A stretch of 30,995 bases of DNA from contig BFEA01000008.1 of assembly GCA_003427395.1 (NCBI GenBank), forward strand, positions 6,033,676-6,064,670, given 5' to 3'. Of this stretch, positions 20,346 to 30,433 are shown piece by piece. The translations under genes and the position numbers were made by a program. Under the pieces are notes generated by a model, which saw only the letters and a list, made by a program, of their open reading frames with translations, ran no database searches and was not told where the DNA came from. Source of the DNA: Chara braunii. Taxonomy: Eukaryota; Streptophyta; Charophyceae; Charales; Characeae. The number at the start of each line of letters is the position of its first letter. Positions within the stretch are counted from its first letter, which is position 1.

Positions 20346-20879
20346 CCGGGGCCCCAAAGGACAGAGGACTATTGCCCAAAGTATCTTCTCGTGCTGATTT
20401 TCCTAGCCTCCTTAATGATGACTTCGATATATCGCCGGTATACCCACTGATCAGCTGTCCTCGTTTTCCATTGCTTCCACGTACACCTCTGTTATGTCGT
20501 CCAGTTGTCGATGTCGGGTCTTCGATGTCTGCTCGTTTCCCATCGCCAACTTCTCCCTTCACCCACCCTGTCCTTAAAACTTTTCCCGTTGTAGTGATCG
20601 CTCCCCTTATCATCCCCTTTTTCCATACACCTCCGTAGCATTCGTTCTGTTTTTTGTCATCGCGCTAAAAAACCCAGTATAAGCAGGGGGGGTCATTACC
20701 TAAACGTGGTCCAGTCACAGACCCCGCTACAACCCCTGCTCTTCGATGGCGCCTACCACCTGTTGATTCTGTGCTGCTCACATCTTTGCAGCTATGGAGG
20801 TAGGCCGGTGCCCTCTCCTCGTCGCGAACCCGCGCCGACGCGCTACGCGGCACCGAATTAGCGCGTCCAGCCCACTCAG
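20346..20879. other. No gene recognised
   Basis: Unassigned. The composition changes abruptly from G-rich to C/T-rich around 20330-20350. The sequence from about 20700 to 20880 no longer follows the endonuclease reading of LINE D and may be a separate insertion. Confidence 0.4.
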
Positions 20880-21549
20880 TTTTCTCATGAGTCTCCCATT
20901 TGCACTTGTTTGTTTCTTGGAGATACTTCCATACATCTATGAGTCTCAATGCCGCCATATCATGTCAACATTTGGAGTTTGGAAGTGACCATGTGATCCC
21001 AATCTTAAGGGGGAAGATGAGGATCTTCTGTCTAGCATTGGATCAAGTGCAATATTGAAGACTCCAATGATGACCGTAGGTATGTCCCCCGATAATTCTT
21101 GATAAAGGAGATACAGAAATTGTCGCACTAGGGGATCGTTTGGGCCGTACACACAAACTATTCCTAATTCGTCATCCCCTACTATGATGGCCTTGATGTA
21201 CACCCATCTTCCTTCTTGTCGATCGTATACGAGACCGAGGTAAGACGTGAGGATGGGAGAATCCAGATGGCAACACCAGTAGATGTGATTGCCCTGGCTG
21301 GTGCTGAATAGGAGATATATGCCCACACCCATTTTTCCTTTTCCCTATGTGATGGAGAGTGGGAGAGGTCACAGGTCTGTTTCTTGCACACATATGACAT
21401 CCGGCCATTTTCTGGTTTGATCTTCCTTCAACATTCTCCATATGGCATCTTTTTTGGCCGGGTGAGGCTTGTGCAAGACCATCAAGATTGAATGATCTTA
21501 TGTCAAGGTCAGCAAGGGGCCAAGGGCTACCGTAACCTTTCTTTCCCAC
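20880..21549 (-). pseudogene. LINE D: endonuclease domain fragment
   Basis: Minus-strand fragments of a LINE AP endonuclease spread over three phases. The start SFNLDGLAQ is near 21500. VICVQET, with the metal-binding Glu, is near 21410 in another frame and is followed by an early stop. IVCVYGPNDP and IPTVIIGVFN lie at 21330-21050. ALRLIDVWKYLQET lies near 20950-20910, again shifted. In the GDFN catalytic motif the Asp is replaced by Val (codon at 21060-21062), which by itself would abolish nuclease activity. The reading is lost near 20880, before the final SDH motif. It is older and more shifted than LINE A. No RT follows. Confidence 0.7.
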
Positions 21550-21622
21550 TTCGGGGGTCTCCTCAAAGGGGGAGATACTTGAGGCTCAGGTGGAGACTGT
21601 AGGGGAGGGGGCGGCCGGGGGG

Positions 21623-21719
21623 GAATATACTGCACACACGCCATTGGGGATAGTGGGTGAAGGGACTAATATACTGCAGACACGCCATTCAATTTGGAGA
21701 TAGTGGGTGAAGGGACTAA
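21623..21719 (+). repeat. Two-copy direct repeat, units of 45 and 51 bp
   Basis: Both units start AATATACTGCA and end GATAGTGGGTGAAGGGACT. The second has an extra six-base stretch (CAATTT region). It lies between the ORF1-like debris and the endonuclease start of LINE D, so it may be LINE D noncoding sequence. Confidence 0.75.
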
Positions 21720-21917
21720 GTCTTAAACCACCAGTACTTGGCCCAGCTATCGGCCGTGGAAAAAAAATAAGTAGAAACATTTCTAGTTGGATGAATTTGG
21801 GCGCTCCTGTAGTGGCAAGTACGTTTCCTAAAATCGTGGCGCGTTAACGGGCACAACTTTAGGAAGTACTGGTGGCTTAAGGATGCAAGTACTGATGTAT
21901 GTGAGCCTACAAGAGTG

Positions 21918-22954
21918 TCAAGGATAGGATTTGTGGCCTTTCAGGTAGCAATATTTCATGTTCAAAGTCTCGTCTGAGTCTGAAAGGTCATTCTCTTCCT
22001 TATGGTCCTTAGTACTGTCCGTTTCTTCTTCATCATCCGAAAGGAGGTCAATGATATGGGGCAGTGTAGGGATAGGTTCCTTTTCCGCGGTTACATCTTG
22101 AAGTGGTGTTTGTGGCAGAGAGAGGGGAATTTTGTTCAACAAGCCCCGTGTGTGACAGGTAGGGGTGTATGGTCTTATCATCACTCCTATCTGTTATGAC
22201 GGGTTAGAAAAAAAAAAAGAAGTTACGAGTTGCTTGGACAATTTGTCCCTTTTCGAAGCCCCCATGGATGACTGGCCCTATCTCTTGCACCCGGACAGCT
22301 GGCCAGAACTGATGGTCGGTTGTGCGAAATCCCTATGCACCAGCCTTATTGGATGCCTGGGTCCGAGTCATAAGATCAGTCCTGTTCTATCCTCCTGTAT
22401 TTTTACCGAGTTCCTGTAGGAGCGAAGTGACCATCGATATAATATTTGTGGCCACTTTTCTCCAATTGATATCCTGTAAAGAGTGATATGCATTTATTGT
22501 TTGTTTAATTTGTTCTTTGGTCAGGATTCGCCTGCAAATTCTTTTCCCAGTGTAGCGGCGGGATGAGTTCGCAGAGTGAAATACCAGGGGCGGTGGAGTT
22601 CTGAAGGATCATCCAATCAGTCATTTCTCTAAGATGTGCTCTGACCATTTTGTCCCCAATTAGAGGAAACTGAGGTTGAGACTCCGTACTAGGGTCGGGT
22701 TCCCTGTTTGTACGTCCCTGAATTGGGGACTCGTGATGTTGGTCAAGAATATCAGTCTCTGAATCTTCTCCTTGAGGAGGCTGACCCATTTCGTGGTCGA
22801 AGTCCGGGTGAATACTAGGATGATCTGATTGTGAGGTAGTCACATTTCCTCCCCCCGGACAAAGTTGTCCTTCCACTTGCTTGTCTGAAGTCATGTCATG
22901 GTTCCAATGAGGATAAGTACCTGTTGGAGAGTGTGTCTGGCCGCTGTCTTGCAT
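21918..22954 (-). pseudogene. Probable LINE D ORF1 remnants
   Basis: Two minus-strand frames in different phases lie upstream of the LINE D endonuclease. The first (22954-22505) is rich in Gln, Asp, Pro and His and ends with REMTDWMILQ, an amphipathic stretch like the ORF1 tails of LINE A and LINE C. The second (22184-21918) has an acidic LLSDDEEETD run. No DUF4283 core or zinc knuckle was found. The assignment rests on position and composition. Confidence 0.35.
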
Positions 22955-23110
22955 CAGGGTTAGGTGTGTGTGTTGTGGAGGTTGATTGTCCTCTAGTACC
23001 TGTTGTTGCCGTTCTTCCCTATGTTCCTTTCACGGAAATCATGGCAACCCTCGCATGCACTGCATTATGCGGTTGGATATCCCCCACAGTTAGAGAAGCT
23101 TTCAGCTACG
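22955..23110. other. No gene recognised
   Basis: Short unassigned stretch between the LINE D debris and the foldback repeat. Confidence 0.4.
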
Positions 23111-23210
23111 TTCTTCACCGAATACAACGCACGGTCATTATGGCTGTATTTTGACAGAAAGATACCCCAAATAAAGCTATAATGACCGTACGTTGTATTC
23201 GGGTGAAGAA
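23111..23210. repeat. 100-bp foldback repeat (35-36 bp arms)
   Basis: The left arm 23111-23145 and right arm 23175-23210 are reverse complements except for two mismatches and one extra base. They are separated by 29 bp. Arm core: GAATACAACGYACGGTCATT. No flanking duplication was seen. The size suits a miniature foldback element, a transcribed hairpin precursor or the remnant of a DNA-transposon terminal repeat. No transposase is nearby. Confidence 0.8.
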
Positions 23211-23519
23211 GGTAGTAGTACGGGGAAAAACAGACACCCTTGGAGAACTTAGTTCTTGACTTCGGACGGCTCCCACCCGCCCCATTTCCCACAGTGCCGG
23301 GGCGTTCATAGGCGCGGTCCTGATCTGGGGACTATTCTTTTGGCACCGTTCGTTCATTATTTTAGTATTTAATTAATTAAGCTGTGAAATTTGAAATCTG
23401 TTTTGTCTAAAGTTTTGCTGTCAGTCTTTGAAATACAATGCAATCTGTCATTCCGTGGGAACATCGCTGGTGCTCTAATGCTCAGTCTGTCATGGCCTGG
23501 ACCCATGCGCACCCACGCA
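23211..23519. other. Sequence between foldback and Ty3 3' LTR
   Basis: No gene. Contains the palindromic AT run TTAATTAATTAA near 23370. The Ty3 LTR begins at 23520. Confidence 0.4.
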
Positions 23520-24730
23520 TGTTACATGCCCAGTTGGGCAATGTATGTATAGCCAAAGATCCGCAATGTGATAAAAAGGACTGAATGGAAAATGCGATGT
23601 TAGTGGAATCTCAACAAGCAATGTACATCCTGATACATACAAAATGGCACCTTGTAGCGCAGTGGAAGACTTAGATATAAGCCCTGACCTGACCGGGACT
23701 GACCTCTCTCACATAGTACAAGACAGCGCAGCGGAATGCTAGAATACCAATGACTAGCCCAATCAATGTCGCAATGCAGACCAAACATACGTCATCCTCA
23801 TCACAAGGTGTGAAGGGGGCCTGGCGCTACACACAGGAAGAATGCGCCAGGTCCAGACCATACACAGACGAGGAGGAGGGGATCAGACGAAGAAGAGACG
23901 GAAGATCGGAATGTCGTCAACACCAAGTCTTCGGTACAAGTCCCAGATAATCCCTCGTCAAGTGTCTGAAGCCCAAGGTCGAGTCTGGCTCCAAATGTCC
24001 CCAATCCCTCTCTCTCGTAGTCTGCTGATGCAGTGAACTCTCTCTCTCATGTGCCAGGCACTAACCTGTGAAGATGGCGCTGTGCTGCAGGTACCTCGAC
24101 GACGAGCTGGAGCTATGGCGCTGCAGGTAAGTCTCCCTGGCCTCGGCCCAATCTCTATCTCTCTCCAGTGCTACTCTAGCTCCTAATAGCGCCCAGCGCT
24201 GAAGACTACTGCGACTACTGCTAACGCTACTACTACCACTGCAGCGCTCCTCCAGAGTGCTGCTGCCGAATCCTGAAGACTACCACCTGCCTCTTGAACA
24301 GTGCCTGGGAAGTCCCTATGAACTACCTGCAGCCTGCAGGGCTGGCCAGTCTTATATGGTGCTGGCCCGTCCAGGAGGCTGCTTTTGCCAATGCCAAAAC
24401 GTGCCAGACCCTGGCGTTGAAGTTCAAGCAAAGGTTGCCTTGAAAACATGCCCAAAATGGCCTGTGCTAAAACCTGCTCTGCCGGGTCGAGGGCGAAGTT
24501 TTGGCTTTTGCCAATGCCAAAACGTGCCAGACCAGGGCAGGTCGATCTTATGAGGGCCTGAAAATGGCCCTCCGTTTCAGGCTGAGAAGACTCAGGGCCT
24601 GGAGGGCCCTGTTTTAGGCTGAAACGACACAGGGCCTGTAGGCCCTCGTTTTCAGGCTTTCAGGCTAAAACGACACAGGGCGCTTTCAGGCTGAAAAAAT
24701 GGCCCTCATTTGCAAGCGCAGCATGTAACA
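23520..24730 (-). repeat. Ty3 3' LTR, complete, 1,211 bp
   Basis: Bounded by the 10-bp inverted termini TGTTACATGC and GCATGTAACA, giving the standard TG...CA ends, and placed directly after a polypurine tract. Its outer 518 bp (23520-24037) match 30447-30964 with about 24 substitutions and no indel. Internal features include GCCAATGCCAAAACGTGCCA at about 24387 and 24509, and a degenerate repeat (CAGGCTGAAACGACACAGGGC-like) at 24550-24712. A 62-codon minus-strand frame (23788-23600) is open in both LTR copies. Confidence 0.8.
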
Positions 24731-24743
24731 CCCCCCCCTCCTT
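24731..24743 (-). other. Polypurine tract of the Ty3 element
   Basis: AAGGAGGGGGGGG on the minus strand, immediately before the TG of the 3' LTR. It overlaps the pol stop codon TAA (24742-24744), so coding sequence ends at the plus-strand primer site. Confidence 0.85.
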
Positions 24744-26950
24744 ATGAAGTCAAGCCGGGTCGAGGGCGAAGTTGACGATCAGAAGGTGGAACCTGGACGC
24801 GGGTGCGGTGTGGAGCCGAAGATACCGGCTTGCCTTGCATCTTGCGTTCGTAGCGTGCGAGAACATCTGGAGATGTTGCTTGGAGTTCCGCACGGGTCAA
24901 CCAACGGTCAACTTTGTGGGTGCAGTACGCAAAGTGTACCAAGTATTCGGTCGGTTTGTTGCCGTAGCGTCGCTGGGAGATAATGTTGTTGTCCTCTTGA
25001 AAACCGTCCATAGAGGGTGGGTCTTGCAATCGTCGCCCGGGAAAATCATCATGTTCCGCTGGCGTGTAAAGAGCCAACTTGGAGCAATGAAAGACCGGGT
25101 AGACGGACAAGTGGGTGGGCACCTGAATGATGAAGGAAGGTCCTTTGGGTGCATCCCCAGCGGGTGCCACGATCAGCCAGGGCCCCATCCATTTCGGGAG
25201 GAGCGTGCGAGAGATATCTTGTTCGAGGCTGAACTCCGCGGCGGAAACCCAAACGAGGTCGCCGGCGCAGAATGGACAAGGAAGACGCTGGCGATTGGCC
25301 TCTTGGTTCATGCGTTGCTGCGTCTTAGCCATCTGGTCGTGTGCCTTGACAATTAGCTCTTGCATCCGACGCAAGAAAAAAAGATGGTCGTTGCTCTCGA
25401 CCGCTCAAGGAATGATTGTGTCCAACGGAGAAGTGACCGGTGAGCCGTGCTCGAACTCGAAGGGCGCCATCCGGATAGTTGGGTCGATGGACGAGTTGCA
25501 TGCTAACTCGACATCTGGCAGCCGCTCAACTCAATCCTTTTGGTCCGGATGGATGAGAGTGCGAAGGAGAACCTGTGTGGTCTGATGCGCCCTCTCAGTT
25601 TGGTCATCGGTTCGGGGGTGGCGGGCCGAACTCGGCTTGAGAGATGAGCTCCATCGTTTGATGAGTGCCAACCAAAAATCGGACATGAACTGAGTGTCGT
25701 GGTCACAAACGATTTCCCTGGGGTAACCCTTGGTTCGAATCTAACAGGCGTAAAGAACCTCGGCCAACTCCGGTTCCTTGGCATGATCACTCAAGCGGTA
25801 AATGCAACCTTTCGACGACACGGCACCGACCTCAAGAATGATCTCGTGAGAGATCGGCCGATCCGGCACCACACCGGTAGGTGACTCGAAGATGTCGGTG
25901 AACTCGTCAAGCAACCGCACGACACGGGGGTCCGAAGACAAGTTTGTGGGGGAAGAGTCGGCTACCGCAACGGTCCATAGGAAGCATAAGCCTATCTCGT
26001 CGGGCTGCTCGTAAGCGCAAGCCCGGAACGACTTGGCCGTCACCACTTGGCACCGAATCGAAAGGTGCGGAAGAGGAATAGTGCACGACACTTCGGCGCC
26101 GAAGGCGTCCCGAACGGTAAGAGTCCGTTGGTGGAAGTTGACCGTATGATCCGCACTTGCAAGCCAAGGCATTCCCAAAATGATATCGAAGTCCGTGTCC
26201 AAAATGTTGAACGTCACCAGTTCGCATGCATGAGGTGAGAAATACATCGGTAAGGCCTCGATGTAATGGTCCATAAGTTGTTGCGTCCTTCCGTCCGCCA
26301 ACTTAATCGCCGTCGGGTTTGCCTTCCTCCAAACTTGTATGCCAAGGCCAGCCCTTTGCATAAAGGCTTGACTCATGAAATTGCGAGTCGCTCTGCTATC
26401 CAACAAAGCGTTGTAGGACGCTTGCCCAACTTGGATGCCGACATAGAGGAGCGGTGCGTTGTTGTCATCGTACCGCTGCTTGCAAAACTCGCGGGCCACC
26501 TTGGTAACATATGCAAGGATATCCCCCACCGCAGCTTTGTCATTCATCGGCGAAGTTGGTGGTGCATAGAAGGATAGATACGTGTAGAGATGAGCACATA
26601 ATGTTGTGCGTTGCGGTCTCGGCAAGCGGTCCGTGATCGGGAGAGGAAGCCATGCAAAATCCTTCGACGTGAGTGGTTCCAAGACCTCTATGTTGAACTC
26701 GCACGCCGAATCCCGTGAAGAACCACTTGAAGACGATAAGTCGTCGTTGCTGGACGGGGAAGATGTCGCACACCCGTCGTGTCCTTGAGCATGAGTACCC
26801 AGTGTAGGAACGAGCCGGGCAGCATAGTCCTCATAAGACTATAGAACAGGAGGACTATCGACTTCCTCATGTGCTTCCAAACGAAGGGCGGCCACCCGTG
26901 AAGCGAGCGGTTCCGAAGGTGTCGATAGTGTCGACGTCGATTCACTCCCG
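24742..26950 (-). pseudogene. Ty3 pol: protease fused to partial integrase, RT/RNase H deleted
   Basis: One phase runs from about 26950 to the TAA at 24742. Protease: LLDSRATRNFMS near 26400, where the catalytic D-S-G has become D-S-R (codon 26392-26394), then IILGMPWL near 26175. At about 25786-25791 the reading passes from the start of the RT region (GCIYR) straight into integrase (HAKEPELAEVLYA). The missing part would include all RT and RNase H and the first integrase Asp. The integrase keeps the second Asp (25702-25704) and Glu (25594-25596) with exactly 35 residues between. The C-terminal part has WMGPW, VFHCSKL and a chromodomain-like YLVHFAYCTHKVDRWLTRAEL. Stops: TAG 26839-26841, TAG 25741-25743, TGA 25531-25533, TGA 25405-25407. 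Mobilisation would need enzymes from another element. Confidence 0.85.
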
Positions 26951-28501
26951 GCGGTGCATAGTTTTCCGACTTGCCCTTGCCTTTCGACGGGCAACCCACT
27001 GTGTCGTGGAGATCACTGTTACACCACAGACAATAGCGGAATCTCATGCGTAGCTTGTACGCACGTTCGGAGAGACCGTAGTGGGACCATGGGGCTGGAG
27101 CTGCTGCGCCGGGCTCGGGGATAGATGTGGTGTTTGTCTTCGTCTTGCCTCGTCCTCGGCCTTTGTCGGGGTGGCCACCATCCTGGGCGGCTGCGAGTCT
27201 GTCCCCTTCATTGGCAGACACGGCCTCGCTAGAAGGGTTGGTTGACGTAGCCGCCTCAACCACGGCCACTTTCGACCGATGCTGATCTCTGCTCCGGCCT
27301 GTCGCAGACGAACGGTTGAGGTTCTTGGCCTCCTTGTTCGTGACAATGATCTGTGCGGCCTTGTCAAAAAGCTCCGCCGTTGTCGTCAGGGTGCTCTCGA
27401 AGTGAGTCAAGGTGTTGCCCAACGTCAGACACAACGTCGTGATGAAGTAGTGTTTGACGACCTCAAAGCCCATCTGAATGCCTGGGACGGATGTCAAGCG
27501 TTGATACTCGGCAATCCAGTCAACACTCGGCAGCGTGCCTTGTCCGAAGGTTAGCAATTTGTCCATTGCCTTGATCTTCGGCGGCTCTACTTGGAACTGC
27601 TTATGCCACGCCGCCTTTATATCTTGGTGTACAAGTCGGCAGCTACCACCCCGTACTTGGACAAGAGATTGTCCAACCATGCTTGGCACGCGCCCCCCGA
27701 CCGGGAGTATAAGTATGCGTGTTTCTTGTCCTCGCTGACGTGATGTAGCTGCAACTTGAGAGACGGTTAACGGGGGCCCAAATATTCGTCGTTTTTGTTG
27801 GCAATTGCGGTGCGAATTTCATCAAAATTTTTAAAAACAAACGATATGAGACCATAGGCGGACATGAAACTTTGGAGTCGTCTCACATGGTGCCGAACTC
27901 GGGTTGGCGGCAGCACAAATCCGCTGCTCCAGTTGTTGTGTGGCGGTTTGTTGTAGCTGTGTGTCGTCCTTCAGGGTTCCGACGTCGATCTCCAATGCAT
28001 TGAGACGATTGGAGGTGTTAGAGGAGCTGGCATCGGGGGTGGTGACGGGTCGTTGCTCCAACTACTGGAGGCGGCTATTGACTGATTATGCGTCTGAACC
28101 ACGTCGTCGAGGCTGTGGATGTCCTCCTGCTGTGCAATGCACGTTGCCAGGAGATCCGTGAAATGGAACTTAATGGAAGAGGAATTCAGCGATCTTCTTT
28201 CACTCTCTTCCATCTTACGAATCTCGGCCTTGGCTCGCCAGTCCGCTGCCATTGTGAGCAAAGCTCGCTCTCCGTTGGATATCTTCTCGCGTTATCGACT
28301 TCGTTCTTTATCGGCAGCCTTTGCTGCTGCCTCATCTTGCTGGCGCTGCTGTTCGATTGCCAACAGACGTGCCTTCTCGGCGTCCTCTGCCTTCTTCTTT
28401 TCTGCGGCTGCTACCTCATCCGCCCGTTTCTTGGCTTCGGTAATTAAAGCCAGCATCCGGGCCTGATAGGCCTCGGCCGTTTCCCCGGACTTCTGATCCA
28501 T
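26950..28501 (-). pseudogene. Ty3 gag, multiply frameshifted
   Basis: Gag packages element RNA. The likely start is ATG at 28501-28499, giving MDQKSGETAEAYQARMLALI and then a long Ala/Lys/Glu-rich coiled coil. TAA at 28292-28294 interrupts the same phase, which continues to about 28010 (HFTDLLATCIAQQEDIHSLD). The phase changes near 28010-28060 (RLNALEIDVGTLKDDTQLQQ, coiled coil) and again before 27760 (SEDKKHAYLYSRSGGACQAW). It changes near 27620 just after a TAA at 27617-27619 (KAAWHKQFQVEPPKIKAMDK). The nucleocapsid knuckle C-x2-C-x4-H-x4-C at 26991-27032 is complete. A further shift near 26950 leads into pol. At least four phase changes contrast with pol, which has none. Confidence 0.8.
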
Positions 28502-28545
28502 GCCGGCTGTTTGTAAGCGCGTGAGCATAGACCAGGCTGGAGGAC

Positions 28546-28702
28546 TGCTGACGTGGCACTCCCTGCTGCTGACGTGGCGTGGCTGTCGGCTGACGTGTCC
28601 TGCTGATATGTCCTGCTGACGTGGCCTGCTAACATGGTCTGCTGACATGGTCTGCTGACGTGGCCTGCTGACGTGGTCTGCTGACGTGGCCTGCTGACGT
28701 GG
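28546..28702. promoter_or_regulatory. Tandem array of TGACGTGG (Hex/bZIP-type) boxes
   Basis: TGACGTGG occurs exactly at 28549, 28570, 28617, 28656, 28669, 28682 and 28695, with near matches at 28591, 28630 and 28643. From 28617 to 28702 the repeat unit is 13 bp, consensus CTGCTGACGTGGY. In plants the hexamer-type box TGACGTGG is bound by bZIP proteins. The array lies just upstream of the gag start in the Ty3 leader. It could be an enhancer-like minisatellite or a simple expansion. Function is inferred from the motif only. Confidence 0.6.
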
Positions 28703-29660
28703 CAACTCACCAATGCCGCCGCAGGGGGTACCCAGAGACAGATAGAGAAGACCAGAGGGGGCAACAACATAGGTGGGGAGGGGTAGGTTGATCGCCCAGA
28801 TAAGGACCCACTAATCAAAAAGAAAAGTTTGAACTTTGCAAAAAAAAATCGAGAGAAAAAAAATACTCGTTTGGAAGTTCAGTAGGCCTCCCAATTCCCC
28901 TTGAAGTGCGAAATTACCAATGAGGAAATTTGTTTTCGAACTCTCAGACTGCTGCAATCAGACTCGCCCTTATTCACACTTCACATGCATCCAAACAGGT
29001 TGCGCAGCAAACTGGCGTCAAGCGCCCACTCAGACTCAGAGATATAGTAACCAAGAACGCAGCTCAGATACAAGTTCACTTCAAATGGCTATGGCGCACG
29101 GCGCCCACAACTCTCAGTCCGTCACTGCGCTCAACTCCTGTTCACACACACACAACTCTGGATCACCCTGGATACCCCACACGCATCACTCAGCATACCC
29201 GCACACACACACTCTGCACTACATCTACAGCTATGGCGGCTATGGCCGCTGCTACCCTATTGCTATGGCTAGCTTCCTTCTCGCCCCCTTCGTCCTCGGG
29301 CTCACCGCAGACCACCTCGCACAAGTCGCTATGGCAGCGCTTCCGCATGGCTTACGCAGGAATGCATGAATGGCTGGGTGCTGCCTCTTGATTTATACTT
29401 CCGTAACTCGCTGGTCTGCCCTTTTCCATCGGCCCATGGTGCACACAGTCCCTCATGGTACTTGCTGGACTGGACTCGGACTGACTGGACCGGTACTGCT
29501 GACTGCATGGGTTTGCACCGCAAACTCACTGCAGTCGCACTGCCAACGTACTGAGGTTGGCTCCACCACTTGCCCACTTTCCTCTGCCTAAACGTGAGCC
29601 CACTCCGAAAGGCCACTTCCGGGACCTTCCGGAAGTCTGTGGACTTGGCCTTTCGGGTAC

Positions 29661-29720
29661 TGTAGCAGCTATGACCTTGACCTTTCAGGGCGTAGCAGCT
29701 ACGACCTTGACCTTTCAGTA
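29661..29720 (+). repeat. Two-copy 30-bp tandem repeat
   Basis: GTAGCAGCT followed by AYGACCTTGACCTTTCAG occurs twice with a 30-bp period. A weaker third copy follows to about 29755. Confidence 0.8.
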
Positions 29721-29934
29721 GACCTATAGCTGCGACCTCTACAGAGCTGTGACCCCTACTCGACAGACCTACAGATCGAATCCCTACATCTGCACAGTCC
29801 TACGACAGAAAAACAACAACTAACAAAACACAGGTCACGGGTTCAAACACTCAGGGGTCGACTCGATACTGTACACAGGTAAGGTCAGAACTAGGGATCG
29901 AGCCCTGGGATCTGCATTCGCTACTTCTAACAGG

Positions 29935-30335
29935 TGAAACCCGTTTCACTGCAAATGATTATCCGATAAAAGAATTCCGAAAATAAAATAAAAAAATATT
30001 CGGAATTACTCAGATGAGAGTATGTGCAGTTTGGAAAATGGTAACTGCAAGAGGGATTTCCCATACCGTTTTTCAAAAATGAATTTCGGAAATAAAAAAA
30101 AATATTCCGGATTTCCAATTAACGGGAAATCACAAAAGGAAATTGAAATTTTCGAAAGAAAGATATTCCGGATTTCCAACAACGAAATTTCGAATTTTGA
30201 GAAGAGAAATGAAAACGGAAATTTCAGGTATTGCACTATTGCGATTTTCCACAACCAAAATAGCGGAAAACAAAATCCAAGAAAAGAAAAAAAAAATCGA
30301 TTTTCGGCAGTTCGGTCAAAATCGTGATTTTGGGG
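29935..30335. repeat. AT-rich tract with repeated TTCCGGATTTCC palindromes
   Basis: A-rich plus strand in which AATTCCGAAAAT, ATTCGGAATT and ATTCCGGATTTCCAA (30104 and 30166) recur. Both strands stay open over about 80-100 codons only because of composition. No gene. Confidence 0.55.
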
Positions 30336-30393
30336 GCTAATTAGTATGCTTTAATCAATCAATCAATCAAAACTAATTAACTACTTACTCCCC

Positions 30394-30433
30394 GCACACG
30401 TGTCAGATCAGGTTGTCCTGATTCACGTGCGTG
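30394..30433. repeat. Imperfect hairpin carrying CACGTG-type boxes near the 5' LTR
   Basis: GCACACGTG..ATCAGG and CCTGATTCACGTGCGTG face each other around TTGT. The arms pair over about 16 positions with small bulges. It lies 13 bases inside the 5' LTR boundary, where a primer-binding site would normally be. Confidence 0.6.

Noticed and set aside
22955-23357. Small minus-strand coding frame through the foldback (about 80 codons)
   Set aside because: It passes through both arms of an inverted repeat and has no motif. The foldback explains the sequence better.
23520-24037. The 518-bp repeat (with 30447-30964) as an independent plus-strand LTR pair
   Set aside because: No polypurine tract precedes the right copy and no primer site follows the left copy in that orientation. 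Reading both as the minus-strand ends of 1,211-bp LTRs explains the PPT at 24731 and the 10-bp inverted termini.
28549-28702. CRISPR-like array
   Set aside because: Units are 13 bp, directly adjacent and without unique spacers. This is a minisatellite in eukaryotic DNA.
28920-29391. Two overlapping plus-strand frames of about 150 codons
   Set aside because: They overlap in different phases, have Thr/His/Ser-rich composition from CA repeats, and lie in the antisense leader of the Ty3 element. No domain was seen.
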